Part shown: piece after piece, positions 29,413-37,481 of the stretch
Position numbering within the stretch: the stretch's first letter is position 1
Layout: every line of letters begins with the position of its first letter
NCBI GenBank assembly: GCA_030680805.1
Contig: JAUXUK010000055.1
Coordinates: 1 to 62,723 of the forward strand
Direction of reading: 5' to 3'
DNA length: 62,723 bases
From: Sulfuritalea sp.
GTDB lineage: Bacteria > Pseudomonadota > Gammaproteobacteria > Burkholderiales > Rhodocyclaceae
Position numbers and translations under genes: made by a program
The notes under the pieces: model-generated
The model's input: only the letters and a program-made list of their open reading frames with translations
What the model was told of the DNA's origin: nothing
Databases searched by the model: none

Positions 29413-30402
29413 ATGGCGCTCCCGGTGAAGCTGCTGCAGTTTCTTGACCGGGATTCACCGCGACAACAAGCCCGGCTGCGCCAGGAACTTGCCGCAGGAT
29501 TGATGGCGCCACAGGCCCGCATCGCACCCAAGTTCTTCTATGACAGCCTCGGCTCGCGCCTGTTCGATGCAATTACCGAATTGCCCGAGTACTACCTGAC
29601 ACGCACCGAGGCCGCCATCTTCGTCGAGCATCTGCCTGCCATCCGACAATCACTGGGCGAGGACTTCACGCTCATTGATCTCGGTTGCGGCAATTGCGGC
29701 AAGGCCGGCCGGCTGTTCCATGCCGGCGTGCTTCCTGCCCGCTATGTCGCGGTCGATATTTCGGTGAATTTCCTGCGCGATTCCCTGCAGCAGCTGAAAC
29801 GCGAACTCCCCGCGATCGAAATGACCGGCATCGGACTCGACTTCACCGATCAGGTTCAATTGCCCGACGACCTGCCCTTGCCGCGGCGCATGTTCTTTTA
29901 TCCCGGATCGAGCATCGGCAACTTCAGCCCGCTGGAAGCCGAAGGGTTTCTGCGGCGACTGGCCGCTCAGATGGACGCCTCGGGCGGCCTGCTGATCGGC
30001 GTCGACCTGATCAAGGACAAAGCGCTGCTCGATGCAGCCTACGACGACGCCTTGGGCGTCACCGCGGCCTTCAACCGCAACCTGCTGCGGCACGTCAATG
30101 CCCGGCTCGATGCCGATTTCGACCTCGGCGACTGGCGGCACGTGGCCTACTACAACGCCAGAGATGCCCGCATCGAAATGTACCTGGAAGCCTGCCGCGC
30201 GCTCACGACAAGCTGGCCGGACCTTGCTGACCGCAAGCTCAGGCACTTCGCCGCCGGCGAACGCATTCACACCGAAAATTCGTACAAGTATTCGCCGGAG
30301 GGTTTCACGGCCCTGCTGGCGTCGGCCGGCTTCGTCGATATCCGAATCTGGACCGATCCCCGCAACTGGTTTGCGCTGGTCTTCGCCCGTCCGGCCAAGT
30401 AG
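29413..30402 (+). CDS. egtD: L-histidine N-alpha-methyltransferase
   Basis: 329 residues, family DUF2260/EgtD. Trimethylates histidine to hercynine with three SAM. Seen: FYDSLGSRLFDAITELPEYYLTR (first part), SAM motif IDLGCGNCGKA, FYPGSSIGNFSP and the C-terminal ENSYKYSPEGF substrate-binding region. It lies 4 bases from the convergent senC stop. With senA-senB-senC beside it, the hercynine made is predicted to feed selenoneine synthesis, though ergothioneine from an EgtB elsewhere cannot be excluded. Confidence 0.93.
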   Translation: MALPVKLLQFLDRDSPRQQARLRQELAAGLMAPQARIAPKFFYDSLGSRLFDAITELPEYYLTRTEAAIFVEHLPAIRQSLGEDFTLIDLGCGNCGKAGRLFHAGVLPARYVAVDISVNFLRDSLQQLKRELPAIEMTGIGLDFTDQVQLPDDLPLPRRMFFYPGSSIGNFSPLEAEGFLRRLAAQMDASGGLLIGVDLIKDKALLDAAYDDALGVTAAFNRNLLRHVNARLDADFDLGDWRHVAYYNARDARIEMYLEACRALTTSWPDLADRKLRHFAAGERIHTENSYKYSPEGFTALLASAGFVDIRIWTDPRNWFALVFARPAK

Positions 30403-30406
30403 CCGA

Positions 30407-31471
30407 TCAGCGTCCCACGTTCACCCGGGCCGGCCCCGACTCCAGACGCCCGATCACGGCGGCCGCCGTGAAGTCTTCAGCGCGGAATGCGTCCAGTACC
30501 TCGGCTACTGACGCCGGATCGCACGCCACCAGCAGGCCGCCGCTGGTCTGCGGATCGGTCAGCAGGGCCCGCTGCATGGGGGTAATCGCCGCATCCAGCG
30601 CGACGTCCTCACCGTAGGCCATCCAGTTTCGCGCCGAGGCGCCGGTGATGTAGCCAGCTGTTGCCAGCATCTCCACCTCGGCCAGCATGGGTATCTTGTC
30701 CATGTCGAGCACGGCCGACAATTTCGCACCGCGGCACACCTCCAGCAGATGACCCAGCAGACCAAAGCCGGTGACATCGGTCAAGGCATGCACGCCGGCG
30801 AAATTCGCCAGGCGCCTGCCCGGCGTGTTGAGCTTGGTGGTGCTCGCGATCATGGCCTGGTAGCCCTCGGCATCCAGCGCGCCTTTCTTCAGCGCCGCCG
30901 ACAAGACACCGACGCCCAGCGGCTTGCCCAGGATCAGCACGTCGCCGGGTCGCGCCGCGGCATTGGTTTTCACCTTGTCCGGATGCACCAGGCCCATCAC
31001 CACCAGGCCATAGATCGGCTCCACGGAATCGATGGTGTGGCCGCCGGCGATCGGAATGCCGGCGGTGGCGCAAACGCTCTCGCCGCCTTCGAGGATCTTG
31101 CCGATCACTGCCAGCGGCAGCTTGTCGATCGGCATGCCGACCAGAGCCAACGCCATGATCGGCGTGCCGCCCATGGCATACACGTCGCTGATCGCATTGG
31201 TCGCGGCAATGCGGCCGAAGTCGTAGGGATCATCGACGATGGGCATGAAGAAATCGGTAGTGGCGATCAGCGCCTGCTCGTCGTTGAGGCGATACACCGC
31301 CGCGTCGTCGCTGGTTTCGATGCCTACCATCAACTCCTTGGGAAAGGGAAGGCCGCGCGCGCCGCGCAGGATTTCGGACAGTACGCCCGGCGCGATCTTG
31401 CAGCCGCAGCCGCCGCCGTGACTGAAACTGGTTAGCCGAATCTGGGAAGTGGAAAGCTGGGGAGAATTCAT
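30407..31471 (-). CDS. senC: Selenophosphate synthetase (SelD/SenC)
   Basis: 354 residues, SelD family. Makes selenophosphate from selenide and ATP. The N-terminal catalytic loop HGGGCGCKI holds Cys22, Cys24 and Lys25, so cysteine rather than selenocysteine is encoded. ATP/metal motifs DDAAVYRLNDEQALIATTDF and VTGFGLLGHLLE are present. Its ATG overlaps the senB stop by 4 bp. I call it SenC from this context; it may also serve as the cell's general SelD. Confidence 0.9.
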   Translation of the reverse strand: MNSPQLSTSQIRLTSFSHGGGCGCKIAPGVLSEILRGARGLPFPKELMVGIETSDDAAVYRLNDEQALIATTDFFMPIVDDPYDFGRIAATNAISDVYAMGGTPIMALALVGMPIDKLPLAVIGKILEGGESVCATAGIPIAGGHTIDSVEPIYGLVVMGLVHPDKVKTNAAARPGDVLILGKPLGVGVLSAALKKGALDAEGYQAMIASTTKLNTPGRRLANFAGVHALTDVTGFGLLGHLLEVCRGAKLSAVLDMDKIPMLAEVEMLATAGYITGASARNWMAYGEDVALDAAITPMQRALLTDPQTSGGLLVACDPASVAEVLDAFRAEDFTAAAVIGRLESGPARVNVGR

Positions 31472-32457
31472 TTTTTTTGGCTGCCTTGTGATTTGGTTAC
31501 GGCCACTACGCTTTCAAGAAGACTGCAAACGCCGGCGCACTCGTGCGCCGGGGAGAACAAGGATACCCGCTCGGCGCAACGTCGGGACAACATTGCGTAG
31601 TAGTCCGGGTCCTGCGCGGCGGCGGCTATCAATTGGGCCAGATGCTCTTCATCGCCGACGGGGAACCATCCCGGATAGTCCGCGCCGAGCATGCCGCGAT
31701 TGCCGGGAATGTCGCTGCCCAGCACCGGGACGCCGCTGGTAACCGCCTCGATCAGCACGTTGGCCCCGCCCTCCATTAGCGAGGGCAGCAGCAGAAGGCG
31801 GCAGCGCTTGATCAACTGACGCGTGGCGGCCTGCGGCAAGGCGCCCAAGGGGAAGTAACGCGCATCTCCGGCCCCTGCGGCGCGGACTTCGGCGGCGAGG
31901 TGCGGATCGAGATCGCCGCCGATGTGGAACAGCCGGACGGGAAGATCGGCGGGCAAGCGGCGCAGGGCACGCAGCACCGTCAACGGGTCCTTCTCTGGGC
32001 GCAGATGGCCCACCAGCGCCAGGTCGAAATGGCGACGGCTCTTGCGCCCGGGCGTCAGCAAGCGGGCCGACTGGTAGATGGTCACGGTCTTCGCCGCGTA
32101 CTCGGGCGGCAGCGCTCTGATGCCCTCGCCCTGCAGGACGACCAGACGAGTGGCCAAGGCCAGCGAGCGTTTTGCACTCTCGTCGCTGGCGATGTCGCGG
32201 TAGAGGTCCGTGCCGGTCAGGACCACGATCAGCGGACGCTGCGGATGGCGCTCGGCGAAAGCGGCAATGGACGATGCCGAACGCCGCGCATGGAGGGCAA
32301 TCAGAAAGTCGGCGTTGGCGCCACGCCACTCGTTGTCGATGCTGACTCGCGCATGGGGAGCAAGGCAATGCGCCCATCGCCGCGCCGTGTGCCAGTTGCC
32401 GCTGTTGGCACTGGCCAGCGCGGGGCTGATAATGGCGACGGACGGAGGTGGCCGCAT
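31468..32457 (-). CDS. senB: Selenosugar synthase SenB (glycosyltransferase)
   Basis: 329 residues from ATG 32457 (MRPPPSVAIISPALASANSGNWHTARRW). GT-B fold: N-terminal SANSGNWHTARRWA loop, LVGHLRPEKDPLTVLRAL and the nucleotide-sugar site LLLPSLMEGGANVLIEA. This is the TIGR04348-like glycosyltransferase that travels with selD; characterised SenB makes a selenosugar from a UDP-sugar and selenophosphate. An upstream ATG at 32508 would extend it 17 residues into senA. A TATAAT on this strand at 32528-32523 could be its -10. Start codon overlaps the senA start codon. Confidence 0.88.
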   Translation of the reverse strand: MRPPPSVAIISPALASANSGNWHTARRWAHCLAPHARVSIDNEWRGANADFLIALHARRSASSIAAFAERHPQRPLIVVLTGTDLYRDIASDESAKRSLALATRLVVLQGEGIRALPPEYAAKTVTIYQSARLLTPGRKSRRHFDLALVGHLRPEKDPLTVLRALRRLPADLPVRLFHIGGDLDPHLAAEVRAAGAGDARYFPLGALPQAATRQLIKRCRLLLLPSLMEGGANVLIEAVTSGVPVLGSDIPGNRGMLGADYPGWFPVGDEEHLAQLIAAAAQDPDYYAMLSRRCAERVSLFSPAHECAGVCSLLESVVAVTKSQGSQKK

Positions 32458-33658
32458 GGAAATGCCCGATATGAGAAGCGCTGGGAAAACACCCTTGGCA
32501 GATGCCATGCGGGATGCCCGCGATTATACGATCAGCCTGCTGGACGGCTGGGCGGCGTGGCAGGCCGATGCCAGTGTCGAAGGCATTCCGTCGGCCGATC
32601 CGCGGCACCCGCCCTGCCTTGCCATCATCAATCCGCCGCTGTGGGAACTCGGCCATGTCGCCTGGTTCATGGAGTACTGGTGTCAGCGCTATCGGGGCGC
32701 GACGGCTGTTTCTGGCCCTTCCCGCCTGCCGGATGCCGACCGCTGGTACGACTCGCGCCATGTGCCGCACGATAGCCGCTGGCTGCTTGACCTGCCCGAC
32801 TGGGATGCCACCCGGTGCTATCTCGAAGACACGCTGGCCTCAGCCCTCGATACCCTGCACCTTCTGCCCGAGACGGATGCCGGCCTGTACTTCCACCGGC
32901 TCGCCCTGTTCCATGAAGACATGCACTACGAGGCGTTTCGCTACACCGAGCAGACGCTCGCATGGCCGTCCGCCGACGGGCTGGAAGACTTGCCGCCCGC
33001 ACGCGACATCGAACTGGCCGGCGGCGAATTCATGATGGGCAGTTCGCCAACGGCCAAGGGCTTCGTCTTCGACAATGAAAAGTGGGCGCACCCGCAGCGT
33101 ATCGCCGTATTTGCGATCTCGTCGCAGCCGACCAGCAATTCCGACTACCTGGCATTCGTTGCGGCGGGCGGCTATCGACAGCCGCACTGGTGGTCTTCGG
33201 CCGGTCAAGCCTGGCTCGCCGACACCGAGCAAACCATGCCGCGTTACTGGCGAAACAAGGAAGGGCACTGGCAGCAGCGGCGCTTCGCGCAATGGGTCGA
33301 TCTCGTTCCCGAACAGGCGGTGATCCACTTGACGGCGCATGAAGCCGAAGCCTGGTGCCGCTGGGCCGGCCGCCGCCTGCCGAGCGAAGCGGAATGGGAA
33401 TACGCAGCACTCCATTCCGATACCTTCAACTGGGGCAGGCAGGTCTGGGAATGGACGGCAAGCCCCTTCGCGCCCTATCCCGGCTTCAGTCCCGACCCTT
33501 ACGCCGAATACGCCGAGCCGTTCTTCCATACCCACCGCAGCGTGCGCGGCGGCTCCTTCGCGACTCGCAGCCGCATGCACAACCCGCGCTACCGCAACTA
33601 CTATGAGCCGCACCGCGACGATATTTTTGTCGGCTTCCGCAGTTGTGCGATCGGATGA
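32456..33658 (+). CDS. senA: Selenoneine synthase SenA (EgtB homologue)
   Basis: 400 residues. DinB-like N-terminal domain with iron ligands His67 (WELGHVAW) and His153/His157 (HEDMHYE), then a formylglycine-generating-enzyme-like domain (LAGGEFMMGS, WCRWAGRRLPSEAEWEYA, VRGGSFATRSRM). EgtB and SenA share this architecture; I prefer SenA because senB and senC are adjacent. SenA joins the selenosugar to hercynine. ATG 32456 has a GGAGGT site 8 bases upstream, located inside senB. The frame runs further upstream through senB antisense, without homology. Ends 4 bases before the convergent azlD. Confidence 0.87.
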   Translation: MEMPDMRSAGKTPLADAMRDARDYTISLLDGWAAWQADASVEGIPSADPRHPPCLAIINPPLWELGHVAWFMEYWCQRYRGATAVSGPSRLPDADRWYDSRHVPHDSRWLLDLPDWDATRCYLEDTLASALDTLHLLPETDAGLYFHRLALFHEDMHYEAFRYTEQTLAWPSADGLEDLPPARDIELAGGEFMMGSSPTAKGFVFDNEKWAHPQRIAVFAISSQPTSNSDYLAFVAAGGYRQPHWWSSAGQAWLADTEQTMPRYWRNKEGHWQQRRFAQWVDLVPEQAVIHLTAHEAEAWCRWAGRRLPSEAEWEYAALHSDTFNWGRQVWEWTASPFAPYPGFSPDPYAEYAEPFFHTHRSVRGGSFATRSRMHNPRYRNYYEPHRDDIFVGFRSCAIG

Positions 33659-33662
33659 TTGT

Positions 33663-33974
33663 TCAGATCGCCTGAAGCGCGAACAGCGCCGCAAACCCGC
33701 AGGCAATCGTCAGCAGGGTATTGCGCCAGAGTGCAGCCACGATGATGGCCACCACCCCGGCCCATAGCCGCGGATTGCCGCTGCCGAAAACAATCTCGCC
33801 CTGCACCAGCAACAGTTCTGGCGCCACCAGCGCGGTCAGAGCGGCGATGGGCACGAAGGGCAGCAGCCGGCGAAACCACGCCGGAGGCTGATAGTGCCCT
33901 TCGGCTGCAATGAAGGAATAGCGGATGCAGAAGGTGACTAGCCCGCAAACCAGCATCAGCCACCAGAGGTTCAT
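33663..33974 (-). CDS. azlD: AzlD-type small subunit of branched-chain amino-acid exporter
   Basis: 103 residues, three to four transmembrane helices, beginning MNLWWLMLVCGLVTFCIRYSF. AzlD proteins pair with AzlC to export branched-chain amino acids. Its ATG overlaps the azlC stop by 4 bp. In a longer frame from 34235 the upstream part is azlC antisense-frame noise. Confidence 0.9.
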   Translation of the reverse strand: MNLWWLMLVCGLVTFCIRYSFIAAEGHYQPPAWFRRLLPFVPIAALTALVAPELLLVQGEIVFGSGNPRLWAGVVAIIVAALWRNTLLTIACGFAALFALQAI

Positions 33975-34663
33975 GCCGCCTTCCTCGTCAGCAGGGCCCC
34001 GACCACCAGGCCCGCCAATGCGGCGAAGAACAGGCCGACCTTGTAAGGCAGCGCAGCCAGGACAACCGCAGCCACACCCGCCGTCAGCGCGGACACGAGC
34101 AGCGCGCGGCTGTCGATCATCGGCACGATGATGGCAATGAAGGTCAGCGGCAGGGCAAAGTCCAGACCAAGATTCGAGGGCAATTGCGCACCGATCAACA
34201 CCCCGGCCAATGTCGCCACCTGCCAGCCGGCCCACAAGCCGAAGCCGGAACCGAACAGTATCCAGTGTGCATGAGGTCGCCCCGCATCATTGTCGGCCAC
34301 CAGCAAATGCGGGATCGCCGCGGCATACGCTTCATCGGTCAACAGATAGGCCAGCAGCACTTTCCAGCGCCGTGGCAAGTGCGCCAAAATCGGCGCCACC
34401 GAAGCGCTATAAAGCGCATGGCGCAGATTCACCAGGCCGACCGCGCCCGCGGTGAGAAGCAAGGGCGCACCGGCGCCAACGAGTTGCGCCAACAGGAACT
34501 GCGCGGAACCGGCGAATACTATCGACGACATCGCCATCGCCGCCAGGGGCGGAATGCCGCTTTGCAGCGCCACCACGCCGTAGATGACCCCGAACGGGGC
34601 CACGCCCAGCAGCAGCGGCATCACCGAGCGCAGGCCGAGCGAGAACGCCCCGATGCGGTTCAT
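33971..34663 (-). CDS. azlC: AzlC family branched-chain amino-acid exporter
   Basis: 230 residues from ATG 34663 (MNRIGAFSLGLRSVMPLLLG); ATG 34714 would add 17 residues and neither has a strong ribosome-binding site. Multi-helix inner-membrane protein; FGVIYGVVAL and the motif MSSIVFAGSAQFLLAQL are typical of AzlC. Works with AzlD. Substrate by family only. Confidence 0.92.
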   Translation of the reverse strand: MNRIGAFSLGLRSVMPLLLGVAPFGVIYGVVALQSGIPPLAAMAMSSIVFAGSAQFLLAQLVGAGAPLLLTAGAVGLVNLRHALYSASVAPILAHLPRRWKVLLAYLLTDEAYAAAIPHLLVADNDAGRPHAHWILFGSGFGLWAGWQVATLAGVLIGAQLPSNLGLDFALPLTFIAIIVPMIDSRALLVSALTAGVAAVVLAALPYKVGLFFAALAGLVVGALLTRKAA

Positions 34664-34727
34664 GGCTTGCCGCCGGGCCGCCCCAAGGCAGCCACTCCAA
34701 TATCCTTTGAGCATGGCGAGCCATAGT

Positions 34728-34753
34728 CACCCCTTTTCTTGGAAAAGGGGGTG
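34728..34753. repeat. Dispersed C/G-rich palindrome
   Basis: CACCCCTTTTC (34728-34738), loop TTG, then GAAAAGGGGGTG (34742-34753): 11-bp stem with one bulged G. It fills the gap between azlC and the DMT exporter and resembles the palindrome at 40435-40457. It could also stop transcription of the exporter gene weakly. Confidence 0.7.
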
Positions 34754-34766
34754 GGGGATAAGTCGT

Positions 34767-35651
34767 TCATTTGCGCGTCGGCAGGTTGACCAGCACGATG
34801 CCGCCGACGACCATCGCGGCGGCGAAGAAGAAGTGCAGACTGGGCTGGTCATTCATCAGCAGCATGCCGAACAGGACGCCGAAGAGCGGAGTAAGGAACG
34901 AGAACACCAGCAGTCGGCCGGCCAGATAGCGCGTCAGCAGCCAGAACCACGCCAGATAGCTGATGAAGGCAACCACCACAATCTGATAGGCCATGGCCCA
35001 TAAAGTCGGCGCTGACAACACGCCGATGCCGCGCTCGCCGACCAGCCATGAGAGCGGAAACATCACTGCGGCCGACACCACCAGCTGATACAGCAGGACT
35101 TTGGTCGCCGTCACCTTGGCCAGCGCGGTGGCGCGGATCAATACCGTCGTTGCCGCCCAGAACAGGGCAGCCAGCACGCCGAAGGCGTCACCCAGCAAAC
35201 TGCCGCCCGCAGCCTTGTCAATGAACGCCACGACCAGTCCGGCAAAGGCCAGCAGCACTCCCGCGCCCTGACGCCATCCCATGCGTTCGCCGGGCACGAA
35301 GAAGTGCAAGCCCAGAACCGTGAAGCACGGCGCGGTATAAAGAAACACCACCATGCGCGACACCGTGGTGTGATCTACGCCAACGAAGATGAAGACAAAT
35401 TCGAGCCCGAACAGCAGGCCCGCCAGCAAGCCTGGTCGCAAGGACTTGTCGGGCGAGAACAGGGCGATGCCGCGCCAGCGTGCCCAGGCAAACACCAGCA
35501 CGGCAGCGATGCCGGACCGCAATCCTGCCTGCAGGATGGGACTGATTTCGGCGCTGGCAAGCTTCATCGCTACCTGCTGCATGCCCCAGATGGCGCACAA
35601 CAGCACCATCAGGCCAAAAGCCGCCGGACCGGGAGCGATGCGGCTGTTCAT
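34767..35651 (-). CDS. EamA/DMT-superfamily transporter
   Basis: 294 residues with about ten hydrophobic helices in two EamA halves; the second half includes FWAATTVLIRATAL and YLAWFWLLTRY. Family members export metabolites or amino acids. Next to AzlCD, which suggests amino-acid efflux, but the substrate cannot be read from sequence. Confidence 0.88.
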   Translation of the reverse strand: MNSRIAPGPAAFGLMVLLCAIWGMQQVAMKLASAEISPILQAGLRSGIAAVLVFAWARWRGIALFSPDKSLRPGLLAGLLFGLEFVFIFVGVDHTTVSRMVVFLYTAPCFTVLGLHFFVPGERMGWRQGAGVLLAFAGLVVAFIDKAAGGSLLGDAFGVLAALFWAATTVLIRATALAKVTATKVLLYQLVVSAAVMFPLSWLVGERGIGVLSAPTLWAMAYQIVVVAFISYLAWFWLLTRYLAGRLLVFSFLTPLFGVLFGMLLMNDQPSLHFFFAAAMVVGGIVLVNLPTRK

Positions 35652-35696
35652 GCGGCACGAGAGATCAGTGGCGGCAGGCTGAAGCGCCGCCGCAGA

Positions 35697-36704
35697 TCAC
35701 AGCAGAAATTGTCCCAGCCACCAGGCGACCGCCGCAATCAGCGCGCTCGCCGGGATGGTCAGAATCCAGGCCCAGACGATGCTGCCGGCCACGCCCCAGC
35801 GCACGTTGCTCGGCCCCTTGGAGGTACCGACGCCGACGATGGCGCCGGTGATGGTGTGCGTGGTGGACACGGGAATGCCCAGCATGGTGGCCATGAACAG
35901 GGTGACGGCGCCACCCGTCTCGGCGCAGAAGCCGCCTACCGGGCGCAGCTTGGTGATGCGCTGGCCCATGGTCTTGACGATGCGCCAGCCGCCGAACATC
36001 GTGCCCAGGCCCATTGCCGCATAGCAGGAGATGACCACCCACATCGGCACCGAATCGCCAGTCTGCATGATGCCGGCGGCGAGCAGCAGCATCCAGATGA
36101 TGCCGATGGTCTTCTGCGCATCGTTGCCGCCGTGGCCGAGGCTGTAGGCAGCCGCCGAGACCAGCTGCAGGCGGCGGAAGGTCTTGTCCACCTTGCGCGG
36201 CGTACTTCGGTTGCAGATCCAGGACACCACCACCATCAGCGTACCGCCGAGCACGAAGCCTAGAAAAGGTGCAACCAGGATGAAGGCAACCACCTTGCCG
36301 ATACCGGCCCAGACCAGGGAACCGGTGCCGGCCTTGGCCATCGCGGCGCCGGCCAGGCCGCCAATAAGGGCGTGGGACGAGCTCGAAGGGATACCGTAGT
36401 ACCAGGTGATGATGTTCCACGCGATGGCGCCTATCAGTGCGCCGAACACCACGTAATGATCGACGATGGCCGGATCGATGGTGCCCTTGCCGATGGTGCT
36501 GGCCACCTTGAGCTGGAACACTGCAAAGGCCGCGACGTTGAAGAAGGCCGCCCAGGCCACCGCGTGTTGCGGTTTCAGAACACCGGTGGAAACGATGGTG
36601 GCAATTGAATTTGCCGCGTCATGGAAGCCGTTCATGAAGTCGAACGCGAGCGCCAGCAGCACCAGCACCACGATCACCGTCAGACTCATTTCGACCGCTT
36701 GCAT
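35697..36704 (-). CDS. pit: Low-affinity inorganic phosphate transporter (Pit family)
   Basis: 335 residues, about ten membrane helices. The Pit signature FDFMNGFHDAANSIAT near 22-37 and its second-half partner YSLGHGGNDAQKTIG are present, as is GIPSSSSHALIGG. Metal-phosphate/proton symport. It follows the DUF47 gene by 9 bases, the usual pair. Confidence 0.95.
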   Translation of the reverse strand: MQAVEMSLTVIVVLVLLALAFDFMNGFHDAANSIATIVSTGVLKPQHAVAWAAFFNVAAFAVFQLKVASTIGKGTIDPAIVDHYVVFGALIGAIAWNIITWYYGIPSSSSHALIGGLAGAAMAKAGTGSLVWAGIGKVVAFILVAPFLGFVLGGTLMVVVSWICNRSTPRKVDKTFRRLQLVSAAAYSLGHGGNDAQKTIGIIWMLLLAAGIMQTGDSVPMWVVISCYAAMGLGTMFGGWRIVKTMGQRITKLRPVGGFCAETGGAVTLFMATMLGIPVSTTHTITGAIVGVGTSKGPSNVRWGVAGSIVWAWILTIPASALIAAVAWWLGQFLL

Positions 36705-36713
36705 GACGACCGA

Positions 36714-37352
36714 TCAGGAATTCTCGAGGATGATGCCCTCGACGATATTGGCGACATCTTCGGCCCTGTCGGTGACCGATTCGAGCAGCTCGTAGATGCC
36801 CTTCATCTTGATCAGGTGCTTGACATCGACATCGTCGCGAAACAGCTTGGTGATGCCGGTGCGCATGGCCCGGTCGGCGTCGGACTCGAGCTGGTCGATT
36901 TCGCGACACAGCTTCAGCATGGCCGGCGCATTGTCCATCTTGTGCAGCAGGATCACGACAGAGCGCACGCGTTCGCAACTGGAGGCCACGATATCCGAAA
37001 GCTGGGTCGCTTCCGGCGTCAGTTGACGGATGTCATATAGATACATGGCCTCGGCGAAATCCTGGATCAGGTCGAGGATATCGTCCATGCGCATGATCAG
37101 CTGGTGAATCTCGTCGCGGTCCAGCGGCGTATTGAACGAGGTGTGCAGCAGCGCGATGGTTTCGTGGGTGATCTTGTCTGCGGTGGTCTCGGTCTCGTCG
37201 ATGGCCTGCACGTGCTGCGCCAGCACGTCGTGACCCTTGCCCAAATCATCCACCAGCGCGACCAGTTGCCGGCCGCCCTTGACGATGAGGTCGGCGTGGG
37301 CATTGAACAAATCGAAAAACTTGGCCTCTCTGGGCATCAATCGGGAGAACAT
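36714..37352 (-). CDS. DUF47 (PhoU-like) partner of the phosphate transporter
   Basis: 212 residues, all-helical, PhoU-like, family DUF47/TIGR00153. MFSRLMPREAKFFDLFNAHADLIV at the start and RMDDILDLIQDFAEAMYLYD are typical. Always next to pit; thought to regulate it, mechanism unclear. First gene of the pair. Confidence 0.92.
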   Translation of the reverse strand: MFSRLMPREAKFFDLFNAHADLIVKGGRQLVALVDDLGKGHDVLAQHVQAIDETETTADKITHETIALLHTSFNTPLDRDEIHQLIMRMDDILDLIQDFAEAMYLYDIRQLTPEATQLSDIVASSCERVRSVVILLHKMDNAPAMLKLCREIDQLESDADRAMRTGITKLFRDDVDVKHLIKMKGIYELLESVTDRAEDVANIVEGIILENS

Positions 37353-37481
37353 CGGTCACCGCCACTCGCAAAAAAACACGCGGAGTTTATCAGCTAATGG
37401 CGGCCAGCCCCGCTTCCGGTCAACTGGTAGAATTCCGCCTTGCCGTCCCTGCCGGCCAATCCGTTTTCGCCTCAACCCGCC

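Noticed and set aside
32456..33658. Calling the EgtB-like gene egtB for ergothioneine
   Set aside because: The adjacent senB and senC make SenA more likely; EgtB remains possible only if a phylogeny places it there.
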